Assembly (NCBI RefSeq): GCF_026262625.1
Contig: NZ_SHNN01000006.1
Span: 62,001 to 126,000, forward strand
Reading direction: 5' to 3'
Source of the DNA: Candidatus Litorirhabdus singularis
GTDB taxonomy: Bacteria > Pseudomonadota > Gammaproteobacteria > Pseudomonadales > Halieaceae
Length of the DNA: 64,000 bases
Position 1 is the stretch's first letter; every line of letters begins with the position of its first letter. The notes beneath the pieces are model-generated. The model searched no databases. It saw only the letters and a program-made list of their open reading frames with translations, and was not told the origin of the DNA. Position numbers and translations under genes: made by a program. Positions 18,813-26,689 of the stretch are shown here, piece after piece.

Positions 18813-20053
18813 GCGCAGACGCGGTTACGCCCCTTCTTTTTCGCGCTATATAACTTCTGATCCGCCGCTGCTATCACCTCCTCGGGCGATCGCAACTCCT
18901 CACTTTTTTCTGCAAGACCTATGCTGACAGTTACCGACAAGTTGTTAGGCGACACTTTCACAGCGCCTCGCGGCTTACTGCTTCTGCGCTTAGCACCATC
19001 AACCGATCGTCGCGGACGCTGGGACTTGTCGCGCAGCGTTATCTCATACCCCGCCACTGCCTCACGCATGTGCTCCACTGTGTCCAAACACTCCTCGATA
19101 TTGCGACGCGGAAATAGCACACAAAATTCTTCGCCACCGTAACGAAAGCAAGTACCACCGCCGCGACTGCGGGACAACTGACTCGCGACCAACTTCAATA
19201 CATCGTCGCCAACGTCATGACCGTGGGTATCGTTGACCTTCTTGAAATGGTCTACATCAACCATAGCAAGCGCATAACGACCGCCCAAACCGCGTAACCG
19301 CTCATTAAGCGCGCGACGACCCAACAGGCCGGTCAGCTCATCCTGGTACGCCATGGCGTGCGAGGCGCGTAGTAAGGCAACAATCTGCAGCACGCCGGTG
19401 GCAGCAAACAATGCTATGGATGCCTGCGGCAGGTAAAACCAGCCCAGTAAAGCCCACACAGCAACCAACGTTCCCAGCAGCGCCACTTCACACTGATCGC
19501 GGCGAATGAACACCAGCACCAAAGCCACAGCAGCCACTAGCAAATTCAATACCGTTGCAGCCCATGACAACACATAACCGTCACGAGGCCAGAGCACAAA
19601 CCAGGGGGACCCTTGTTGCACGTATTGAGCGACCAACTCCGCGTATTGCCAAGCGGCCCAAGCCAATACACAAAGCACAACCCCATAAATAAGCCCGTAA
19701 GGGTTAAAAATGCCGCGCTCATCAAACAGCACTAGCGCCAATATGATCGCCGGAAGGCCAAACGCCAAGGTATTGAAAACCTGCGCCGCACCCACATCAT
19801 CCAGCGAAACCTGCAGTCGCGTCTGCACTAACCAGTAGACTGCGACGGTAACGACGGCCAATAGTAAAAACCGACTACGGTTGAACTGCATGGCAAGGAG
19901 GCCAGAGATCACGGCCAGAACATAGGGCAGGTACTGTAACAAGGTGAGAGGTTCCGCCCCAATTTGTGAAACCCTGGGTCGTAAAATCAGCGCAATAGTC
20001 AGCAATATGACGGGTATCGACAGCCTGTAGAGCGCAGAAATAAAGGAGTTCAT
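18809..20053 (-). CDS. Membrane-bound diguanylate cyclase (GGEEF)
   Basis: A 414-residue protein: about six or seven transmembrane helices within residues 8-230, then a GGDEF domain with the active-site variant GGEEF at 306-310. The inhibitory-site position holds RGGG rather than RxxD, so product inhibition through the I-site is probably lost. The domain contains a strongly basic insertion of about 25 residues (RPRRSVDGAKRRSSKPRG and following) before the TVSIGLAEK strand. It synthesises cyclic-di-GMP at the inner membrane; the signal sensed by the membrane part is unknown. Divergent from the following REC-GGDEF-EAL gene with 58 bases between them. Confidence 0.92.
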   Translation of the reverse strand: MNSFISALYRLSIPVILLTIALILRPRVSQIGAEPLTLLQYLPYVLAVISGLLAMQFNRSRFLLLAVVTVAVYWLVQTRLQVSLDDVGAAQVFNTLAFGLPAIILALVLFDERGIFNPYGLIYGVVLCVLAWAAWQYAELVAQYVQQGSPWFVLWPRDGYVLSWAATVLNLLVAAVALVLVFIRRDQCEVALLGTLVAVWALLGWFYLPQASIALFAATGVLQIVALLRASHAMAYQDELTGLLGRRALNERLRGLGGRYALAMVDVDHFKKVNDTHGHDVGDDVLKLVASQLSRSRGGGTCFRYGGEEFCVLFPRRNIEECLDTVEHMREAVAGYEITLRDKSQRPRRSVDGAKRRSSKPRGAVKVSPNNLSVTVSIGLAEKSEELRSPEEVIAAADQKLYSAKKKGRNRVCA

Positions 20054-20111
20054 AAAAATGATGCGTCAGTCCACAAATTAGCCAAACGTTTTTGGAGTAT
20101 GCCCCTTAGTA

Positions 20112-21971
20112 ATGATAGCCTTGTTATCACTTTTTCAGCATCGGCTATCAACACTTATGTCATCCAGAGGGGATATCGGATCCCAACCCAAAATACTTGT
20201 TTGCGACGATGACGCAAATGTTCGAATGCTAACCCGGCAATGCCTGGAAGCAGAGAACATGATCGTCGTAGAAGCCGCCTCTGGCCCTGAAACTATAGAG
20301 CAGTTTATCAAGGAAAGGCCAGACCTGTTATTCCTGGATGTGGAAATGCCCGGCATGTCCGGACTCGAGGTATGCCAGCACATCAGAGGGCTACCGCAGG
20401 GTGAAGCCACTCCCATTATGATTGTGACCGGGTCCGATGATCGCGAGTCCATCGACAAGGGCTTTAGCGCCGGCGCCACTCAATATAAGACCAAACCTGT
20501 CAACTGGTCACTGCTGGGGCGCGATGTACAGTACATGCTCCGAGCCAGCAACGCCTTCAATGCTCTGAAAAGGCAGGAAGACCGGCTCCGCTACCTGGCC
20601 TATTTTGACCCTCTGACGAACCTGCCTAATCGTCGCAGCTTTAACGAACAGCTGACCCGAATTCTCAAGCGTAGCCGCCGGCATGATTCATCTGCCGCCT
20701 TACTGTTCATCGATTTGGACAACTTCAAGCGCATCAATGACTCCATCGGTCATGGCCGGGGCGACAAGCTGCTGGTAGAGATTGCCCGTCGCCTCACGCT
20801 GGAACTGCGCGAAGACGACGCCATTAGTTATATCACCCATGACGACATGCAAGATGAAGAAGAGCATGACGGCTCAACGGAAATCGCACGTCTGGGCGGC
20901 GATGAGTTCACCGTAGTCCTTTCTGACATCAACGATCTTAGCGACGTAGAGCGCGTAGCCAAGCGCCTACTGGTAAAGCTATCACAGCCGATTGCACTGC
21001 AGTCGCACAACCCGGTAGTAACACCGAGTATCGGCATTGCGCTTTACCCCAATGATGGAGAAGACCCGGACACCCTTATTCGTAATGCCGACACCGCCAT
21101 GTACGCAGCTAAAGCTGAGGGCCGAGCCTGTTATCGTTTCTATAACGAAGAAATGAATGCCAAGGCGGTTGAGCACCTTAAGTTGGAAGAGGAATTACGT
21201 GAAGCTATTGCCGACAATCAACTGGAACTGCGTTACCAGCCACAGGTAGATGCAAAAACAGGCGCTGTGGTTAGCATGGAGGCACTGGTGCGCTGGAAGC
21301 ACCCGGTGCGCGGCATGATACCGCCGAGTGAATTTATCCCTGTGGCGGAACGCACGGGCTTGATTGTGGAGCTGGGTGAGTGGATTCTTAACGAAGCTGC
21401 CAGACATTGCCATTTCTGGGATGAAAGGGGTCTGCCACAGTTTCGAATCTGTTTGAACCTTTCACCTCTGCAATTTAATGAGCCTAACCTCACTCAAAAA
21501 GTAGCAGACTTTCTCGAGCAATCCGGCATCCACCCAGGACGCCTGGAACTGGAGCTCACCGAATCGGCCATTATGACCGATGCAGAAACCAATATAGCGA
21601 AATTGCGCGAGCTTAAAGCACTTGGATTGGCTCTAGCTGTGGACGACTTTGGCACCGGCTATTCATCGCTTAATTATCTGAAGCGATTTCCGATTGATAC
21701 CTTGAAGATTGACCAAAGCTTTGTCGCCGATCTGGCAAGCCCTGACGGCGAAGCCATTGTCGACGCTATTATGGCGCTTTCAAAGACCCTTAATCTGCAG
21801 GTTATTGCCGAGGGTGTGGAAACGCAGGAGCAGCTTAAGTTTCTGCTGACGCGTAACTGCCACCTGCTACAGGGCTACTACTTTAGCCGCCCGGTCTACC
21901 CGGATGACGTACCGACCATGCTAGACCAGAACTATCTGGACTACTTTAGAAGCGCCGAAAACTCCGGCTAA
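20112..21971 (+). CDS. Response regulator with GGDEF and EAL domains
   Basis: A 619-residue receiver-GGDEF-EAL protein. The receiver (about 26-145) keeps the acidic pocket (CDDD), phosphoacceptor D76 in LFLDVEMPG and K128 in YKTKPVNW, so it can be phosphorylated. GGDEF is intact at 262-266 but lacks an RxxD inhibitory site. EAL at 390-392 begins an intact phosphodiesterase domain (NLSPLQF, ELTES, DDFGTGYSSL, LKIDQSF, VIAEGVET, QGYYFS). The output may switch between synthesis and breakdown of cyclic-di-GMP. ATG 20112 has GGAG about 14 bases upstream; ATG 20157 is an alternative giving a start just before the receiver. The nearest kinases are the propeller sensors at 22-33 kb, and a functional link to them is only a guess. 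Confidence 0.93.
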   Translation: MIALLSLFQHRLSTLMSSRGDIGSQPKILVCDDDANVRMLTRQCLEAENMIVVEAASGPETIEQFIKERPDLLFLDVEMPGMSGLEVCQHIRGLPQGEATPIMIVTGSDDRESIDKGFSAGATQYKTKPVNWSLLGRDVQYMLRASNAFNALKRQEDRLRYLAYFDPLTNLPNRRSFNEQLTRILKRSRRHDSSAALLFIDLDNFKRINDSIGHGRGDKLLVEIARRLTLELREDDAISYITHDDMQDEEEHDGSTEIARLGGDEFTVVLSDINDLSDVERVAKRLLVKLSQPIALQSHNPVVTPSIGIALYPNDGEDPDTLIRNADTAMYAAKAEGRACYRFYNEEMNAKAVEHLKLEEELREAIADNQLELRYQPQVDAKTGAVVSMEALVRWKHPVRGMIPPSEFIPVAERTGLIVELGEWILNEAARHCHFWDERGLPQFRICLNLSPLQFNEPNLTQKVADFLEQSGIHPGRLELELTESAIMTDAETNIAKLRELKALGLALAVDDFGTGYSSLNYLKRFPIDTLKIDQSFVADLASPDGEAIVDAIMALSKTLNLQVIAEGVETQEQLKFLLTRNCHLLQGYYFSRPVYPDDVPTMLDQNYLDYFRSAENSG

Positions 21972-21972
21972 C

Positions 21973-24900
21973 TCACTCTTCAAACTGCTCGATGTTTTCC
22001 TGCACCAAGGGCTCAAGCGCTTTGATAGCGTCAAGATAGTGCCCATGCAGCACCTCAATTTCTCGCGCCGCATCATCGATGTCACCCTGCTTCCACTCCG
22101 CCTCTAGTTTGCGGCCATAAACCGCCAACGATTTAGCACCCAAATTAAGACTCATTGAGGCAATGGCATGCGCTGCCGAGGCCAGTGCGGTCGCGTCACC
22201 CACACTGCCACGCAATTCGTCAATTTTAAGCAACGTGTCTTTCCTGAAGTTCTCAAATACCGCTGCCAACAGACTATTACCGCTACGTACCTCTACACTG
22301 CGAATATTGTCAATTGCCTTTATATCCAGAATATCGGTAACGGCTTCAGGTACAGGAACCGCTGTGACTACAGCCTCGGCTTCAACCTCGCCGTCCGTCT
22401 CGAAGTAATGTGCAAACACACCGTTCAATTCTGCCGTTGAGTAAGGCTTGAATAAGATCCGATCCATACCGGCTCCATAACAGCGGTCCTTCTCGACCTC
22501 TGTTTTCCCCGCAGTAACCGCCACCACAGGAATGCGCTCGTTGCTCTCCTTTTGTGCCTCAGAACGACGGATATGGCGGGTTGCTTCAAAGCCATCCATC
22601 ACCGGCATCTGGCAATCCATTAAGATGATGTCGTATGCGGTGTGCTGATACATCTCCAATGCCACATCGCCGTTGTTCGCGATATCAACCTGACAACCAA
22701 ACGACTCCAGCATGGCGCGAGCGATCTCCTGATTGGCGACCATATCCTCTACCAAAAGCACGCGCTGGGTGAACCGCATGACCGGCGCTTCCATAGCTAT
22801 TGTAGTTGCTGTCTTACCAGGTGATAACGCAGCCAGAATGTCATTTACCAGCGAGACCGAACGAAGCGGCTTGGTAGTATGTGGCATCGCCACTAGCTCC
22901 TCTGGTATTCCGCTCATGTCCAGCGGCACAACTAGCAGTAGAGTCGTCATGGCATCATCGGCAAGACTCTGCACCCTGGCGACTGCAGCCGGTGCACGCA
23001 ACGCCCCAACATCAACCAGCACCAAGCGTTTATCACTGGCGTGTATCGAAAGTTCATCAACCACTTTGCATTGACGCACGCGCATGGGCAAAACATGCAA
23101 CTGACTGCTAAACATCGCCCTAGTTTCAGCACTCTCAGCTACCACCTCTGCGAAATACCCTTCAAACGTATCTGTGGAAATTTTGTCTGTATAAATCGGC
23201 GATTCATTCATAGATAGCTCTACCGACATTCTTGTCCCTATGCCGACTTTAGAATCCACCTTCAATTCACCGCCCATCAAACCGATCAACTGACGCGCAA
23301 TACTTAGACCCAACCCGGTACCGCCATACTGGCGTGTCGTAGATGAGTCTGCCTGAGCAAAGGCGTCAAATATTCTTTCAATAGTGGCAGCATCCATTCC
23401 AATACCGGTATCCTCCACAGAAAACCGTAGCAACAAATTCTTATCATTACGCTGCAACTCATCAACCACAACCGTGACCGACCCTTGACTGGTAAACTTG
23501 ATCGCATTACTTAGTAAGTTCTGCATTACCTGACGCAGCCGCACCGGATCGCCGTACATCTGACGATCCAATTTGGCGTTGAAAATTAGATTGAGCTCAA
23601 CATTTTTTACCTGCGCCATCTCACCATAGAGGTAGCAAAGATCCTCAGAAACCTGACGCAAGTTAAAGGTCGTCTCTTCAAGCTCCAATTTACCCGCTTC
23701 GATCTTCGAGAAATCTAAAATATTGTCGATTAAACCTAGCAGCTCTGTAGCGGACCCGTGTGCCGATTTAGCAAACTCTGTCTGTCGCTCCGACATACCC
23801 GAATGCAAAAGCAAATCCGTCATACCCAGAACACCGTGCATAGGTGTTCTGATCTCGTGGCTCAAAGCAGCTAAAAATTCACTCTTCGCCTGATTTGCCT
23901 CTACCGCGTCTTGCCGCGCCATACCGATCTGATTAACCGCGCCCTGCAACTGCTCATTCGCACGCTTTAGATCCTGTGTACGTGAGAGAACGTCGGATTC
24001 CAGCTTAGCCTGATACTGGAGTTGATCGGCTTCCCTTTCCTTGGCACGTCGGAACCAGTTAAGCACTAATAGCAACAGGACCGAGAAGTAGAAAATGAAT
24101 GCCCAGATAGACGTATACCAAGGTGGCTTCACTACAATGCGCAAAGACACCCCATCTTCATTCCACATACCGTCGGCATTGCTACCAGCCACGCGGAAAA
24201 CATATTCTCCTGTCGGCAGGTTGGTGAAATCCACTGTATTCTTGTTCCCCAGATCCACCCAAGACTTATTCAACCCGACCATCTGATAGCGATATCGATT
24301 CTTGCTGGGTTCGTTAAAATCTAAAGAAGCAAACTCAAAGCTCACCATGTAGTCGGTGTGCTCCAGCATCAGCTCTTCAAGCTCATCATAGGGCACATCA
24401 AACCATTCTTGTTCGTTGCCTAGTGCGACTCGAGTAAGCGCCACTGGAGGGCTCACACGATTATCTTTGACATCCTCTGGCAGAAAAGCGTTAAAGCCCT
24501 TGGAACCACCAAAGTACATGCGACCGTTTGCATCTTTGAATGAAGCACCTAGATTAAAATCATTGCTTTGCAGACCGTCTCTTACTGTGTAGTGCTTTAC
24601 GTCATTGGTCAAAAAATCTAGCCGCGTGATCCCGCCCGTGGTCGACAACCAAATATTCCCCTGATCGTCCCCCTGAATCGCATATACGGTGCCGCTGGGC
24701 AGCTCAATGTTTTGCTGGAAATGGTGGAAGTTACTTATCGAGCGTTTTCGATCAAACGGCTCCCACATATTCAGACCGCCACCTGCGGTGCCAACCCATA
24801 ACCTAGAATCGTCATCCTCATAGACCGAATATACTATGTCATTCGATAGGGATTTATAGTCTGCCTTATTGTGGCCGAAACTGTCGAAAGAACCCACATC

Positions 24901-26508
24901 GTAGTCGTATCGGTTAAGCCCTCTGTCAGTACCAATCCAGACATCCCCGCTTCGCTCTTGATAGAGCGTATAAACTGTATCATTGCTTAAACTGGAAGGA
25001 TCATCTGAATCGTGACGCAACCTCCTAAAGTGCTCCGCGCCTGGAGCGAGCACATTAATCCCACCACCAAAAGTGCCCACCCAGAGATTACCGTACTTAT
25101 CTTTTAGTAAGGACGTAATTGCATTAGAACTTATGCTGTCTTTATCGTTTGGATCGAAGCGATATCTTTCGATTTTTCCTGTACGAGGGTCAAGTTTATC
25201 CAAGCCGTCTGCATAGGTGCCGACCCAAATGAAACCGTCTGTTGCTAGAAGGCTAGTAATCGGTGGATTACTACCTTCAAAGTACTGTAGTTCCCCAAAA
25301 TTTCTCGTCGAGAAACGAGCATTCGGAGCAAATCGATGCAGACCCCCAGCAGTACCCACCCAAGTAGCCCCATCATCCGATTGGGTAATACTTAAGACCG
25401 TGTCCTCTATTAGACCAAGTTCGGAGTTAACCAGAAAAAAGTTTGACTCAAAACCAGTATCAAGCCCAGAGAATGTTCCAATCCAGTATCTACCGGTGCG
25501 ATCTTGGTATATCGATAGAACACGGTTCTGACTGAGCTCCGAGTTTTTAGGGGTAAACATTTCAATGCTTTGAATATCAGGATGGAATATGCCGACGCCA
25601 TTATTTGTTGCCAAAAATATTCTGTCCTGGGCATCTTCGTAAATCCTGTGCACCTTGAGAGACTCTTTTTCCTTATCCGGATCTAACTCAATAGCGGAGG
25701 GGTTCAGCACATTCCGAACTGGTCGCAATACCTCGTCATCTCTGAAAATCCGGTACAAACCTCCATCAAATGTAGATATCCAGAGATAGTCGCTTCTGTC
25801 ACGATGAACATCGGAGATCATATTTGATGAAAGCGTGTATTTTGCGCCAGACTTAGCTGCCACTAATTCTATAGAATCTCTATCAGTATCAAGCTTTAGG
25901 AGGCCATTACCCCGCGTGGCTATCCACACGATTCCGTCCTTGTCCTGCTCAATGTCGATAATTGGCGCATCGCCAAGGATCGGCCATTTCTCAGAGGTAT
26001 AATGCCGAAACAACCTAGTTGCTGGATCGAAGGCACTAAACCCGCCATCTCTATAGCCTATCCAAATTTTGTCATTTAGCCCCTTATTGATTGTCCAAAT
26101 ACGATCAGACAAAGGAGATCGAGCTATTTGACGGCTTTTTTGGATACTCTCAAAGGTATCTGTCTCAGCAATATACCGATTCAACCCACCTCCATAGGTC
26201 GCGATCCAAAGATCGCCATTACTACCTTCGAGCATTCCCCTGGTATAGTTTTCGCTTAAGGTATTTGGGTTATTGGCCTCAGATCGATAAATTTTTATCG
26301 CGCGACCATCGTAACGATTAAGTCCTTCCTGAGTAAGAATCCATAGATATCCTCTATTGTCTTGATGAATCTGTCGGACTGTCTGTTGACTGAGGTCGTT
26401 GGTCAAACCAGACGGCGAGAAGACGTAGGGGATATCATTTGCGACTACAAATTCCGCGACACCCAGGTGCAAAATAATTAGAGCCAGAACGGCTAATTTC
26501 GATTTCAT
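21973..26508 (-). CDS. Hybrid sensor histidine kinase with two-component regulator propeller
   Basis: A 1511-residue sensor of the Reg_prop type. A signal peptide is followed by a large periplasmic part (about 30-740) of repeated WIGT/WVGT beta-propeller blades, then a Y_Y_Y domain, one transmembrane helix near 820-840 and a coiled coil. The HisKA domain has phosphoacceptor H884 in LSHEIRTPMHG. A full ATPase domain follows, then a segment resembling a degenerate receiver, a true receiver with D1298 in LMDCQMPVMDG, and a C-terminal Hpt-like domain with H1447. In the Hpt motif the usual Lys-Gly after the histidine is replaced by Ala-Ser. Family members often sense carbohydrates or other polymers. 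It lies downstream of the NYWNAG subtilase on the same strand and is paralogous to the sensor at 29.9 kb. Confidence 0.93.
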   Translation of the reverse strand: MKSKLAVLALIILHLGVAEFVVANDIPYVFSPSGLTNDLSQQTVRQIHQDNRGYLWILTQEGLNRYDGRAIKIYRSEANNPNTLSENYTRGMLEGSNGDLWIATYGGGLNRYIAETDTFESIQKSRQIARSPLSDRIWTINKGLNDKIWIGYRDGGFSAFDPATRLFRHYTSEKWPILGDAPIIDIEQDKDGIVWIATRGNGLLKLDTDRDSIELVAAKSGAKYTLSSNMISDVHRDRSDYLWISTFDGGLYRIFRDDEVLRPVRNVLNPSAIELDPDKEKESLKVHRIYEDAQDRIFLATNNGVGIFHPDIQSIEMFTPKNSELSQNRVLSIYQDRTGRYWIGTFSGLDTGFESNFFLVNSELGLIEDTVLSITQSDDGATWVGTAGGLHRFAPNARFSTRNFGELQYFEGSNPPITSLLATDGFIWVGTYADGLDKLDPRTGKIERYRFDPNDKDSISSNAITSLLKDKYGNLWVGTFGGGINVLAPGAEHFRRLRHDSDDPSSLSNDTVYTLYQERSGDVWIGTDRGLNRYDYDVGSFDSFGHNKADYKSLSNDIVYSVYEDDDSRLWVGTAGGGLNMWEPFDRKRSISNFHHFQQNIELPSGTVYAIQGDDQGNIWLSTTGGITRLDFLTNDVKHYTVRDGLQSNDFNLGASFKDANGRMYFGGSKGFNAFLPEDVKDNRVSPPVALTRVALGNEQEWFDVPYDELEELMLEHTDYMVSFEFASLDFNEPSKNRYRYQMVGLNKSWVDLGNKNTVDFTNLPTGEYVFRVAGSNADGMWNEDGVSLRIVVKPPWYTSIWAFIFYFSVLLLLVLNWFRRAKEREADQLQYQAKLESDVLSRTQDLKRANEQLQGAVNQIGMARQDAVEANQAKSEFLAALSHEIRTPMHGVLGMTDLLLHSGMSERQTEFAKSAHGSATELLGLIDNILDFSKIEAGKLELEETTFNLRQVSEDLCYLYGEMAQVKNVELNLIFNAKLDRQMYGDPVRLRQVMQNLLSNAIKFTSQGSVTVVVDELQRNDKNLLLRFSVEDTGIGMDAATIERIFDAFAQADSSTTRQYGGTGLGLSIARQLIGLMGGELKVDSKVGIGTRMSVELSMNESPIYTDKISTDTFEGYFAEVVAESAETRAMFSSQLHVLPMRVRQCKVVDELSIHASDKRLVLVDVGALRAPAAVARVQSLADDAMTTLLLVVPLDMSGIPEELVAMPHTTKPLRSVSLVNDILAALSPGKTATTIAMEAPVMRFTQRVLLVEDMVANQEIARAMLESFGCQVDIANNGDVALEMYQHTAYDIILMDCQMPVMDGFEATRHIRRSEAQKESNERIPVVAVTAGKTEVEKDRCYGAGMDRILFKPYSTAELNGVFAHYFETDGEVEAEAVVTAVPVPEAVTDILDIKAIDNIRSVEVRSGNSLLAAVFENFRKDTLLKIDELRGSVGDATALASAAHAIASMSLNLGAKSLAVYGRKLEAEWKQGDIDDAAREIEVLHGHYLDAIKALEPLVQENIEQFEE

Positions 26509-26514
26509 ACCTGC

Positions 26515-26520
26515 ATTATA
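26515..26520 (-). promoter_or_regulatory. Consensus -10 hexamer six bases before the hybrid kinase ATG
   Basis: TATAAT on the minus strand ends 6 bases before the start codon. If used, transcription would begin at or very near the ATG and the mRNA would be leaderless. A matching -35 element is poor (TTTTCT at about 16 bases), so this is tentative. Confidence 0.3.
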
Positions 26521-26573
26521 TACGCAGGCATGAATGAGAAAAGATTATTAGTACACAGAAAACGGCTCTAACA

Positions 26574-26604
26574 TCCACCTGAAGTAGCGTAATCAACAGG
26601 TGGA
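26574..26604. other. Inverted repeat between subtilase and hybrid kinase genes
   Basis: TCCACCTG (26574-26581) and CAGGTGGA (26597-26604) form an 8-base perfect stem with a 15-base loop, about 70-115 bases after the subtilase stop in its direction of transcription. No T-run follows, so it is not a standard intrinsic terminator. It may be an RNA hairpin or an operator for the kinase gene. The 181-base gap otherwise shows nothing I can name. Confidence 0.35.
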
Positions 26605-26689
26605 CACTAGCGGTTATAGTGAATTCTTAAGAGGAGACTGCGCTTGACTACATAAATGCCGAGAAAACAAAGTTCGAAACACTGCTTTT

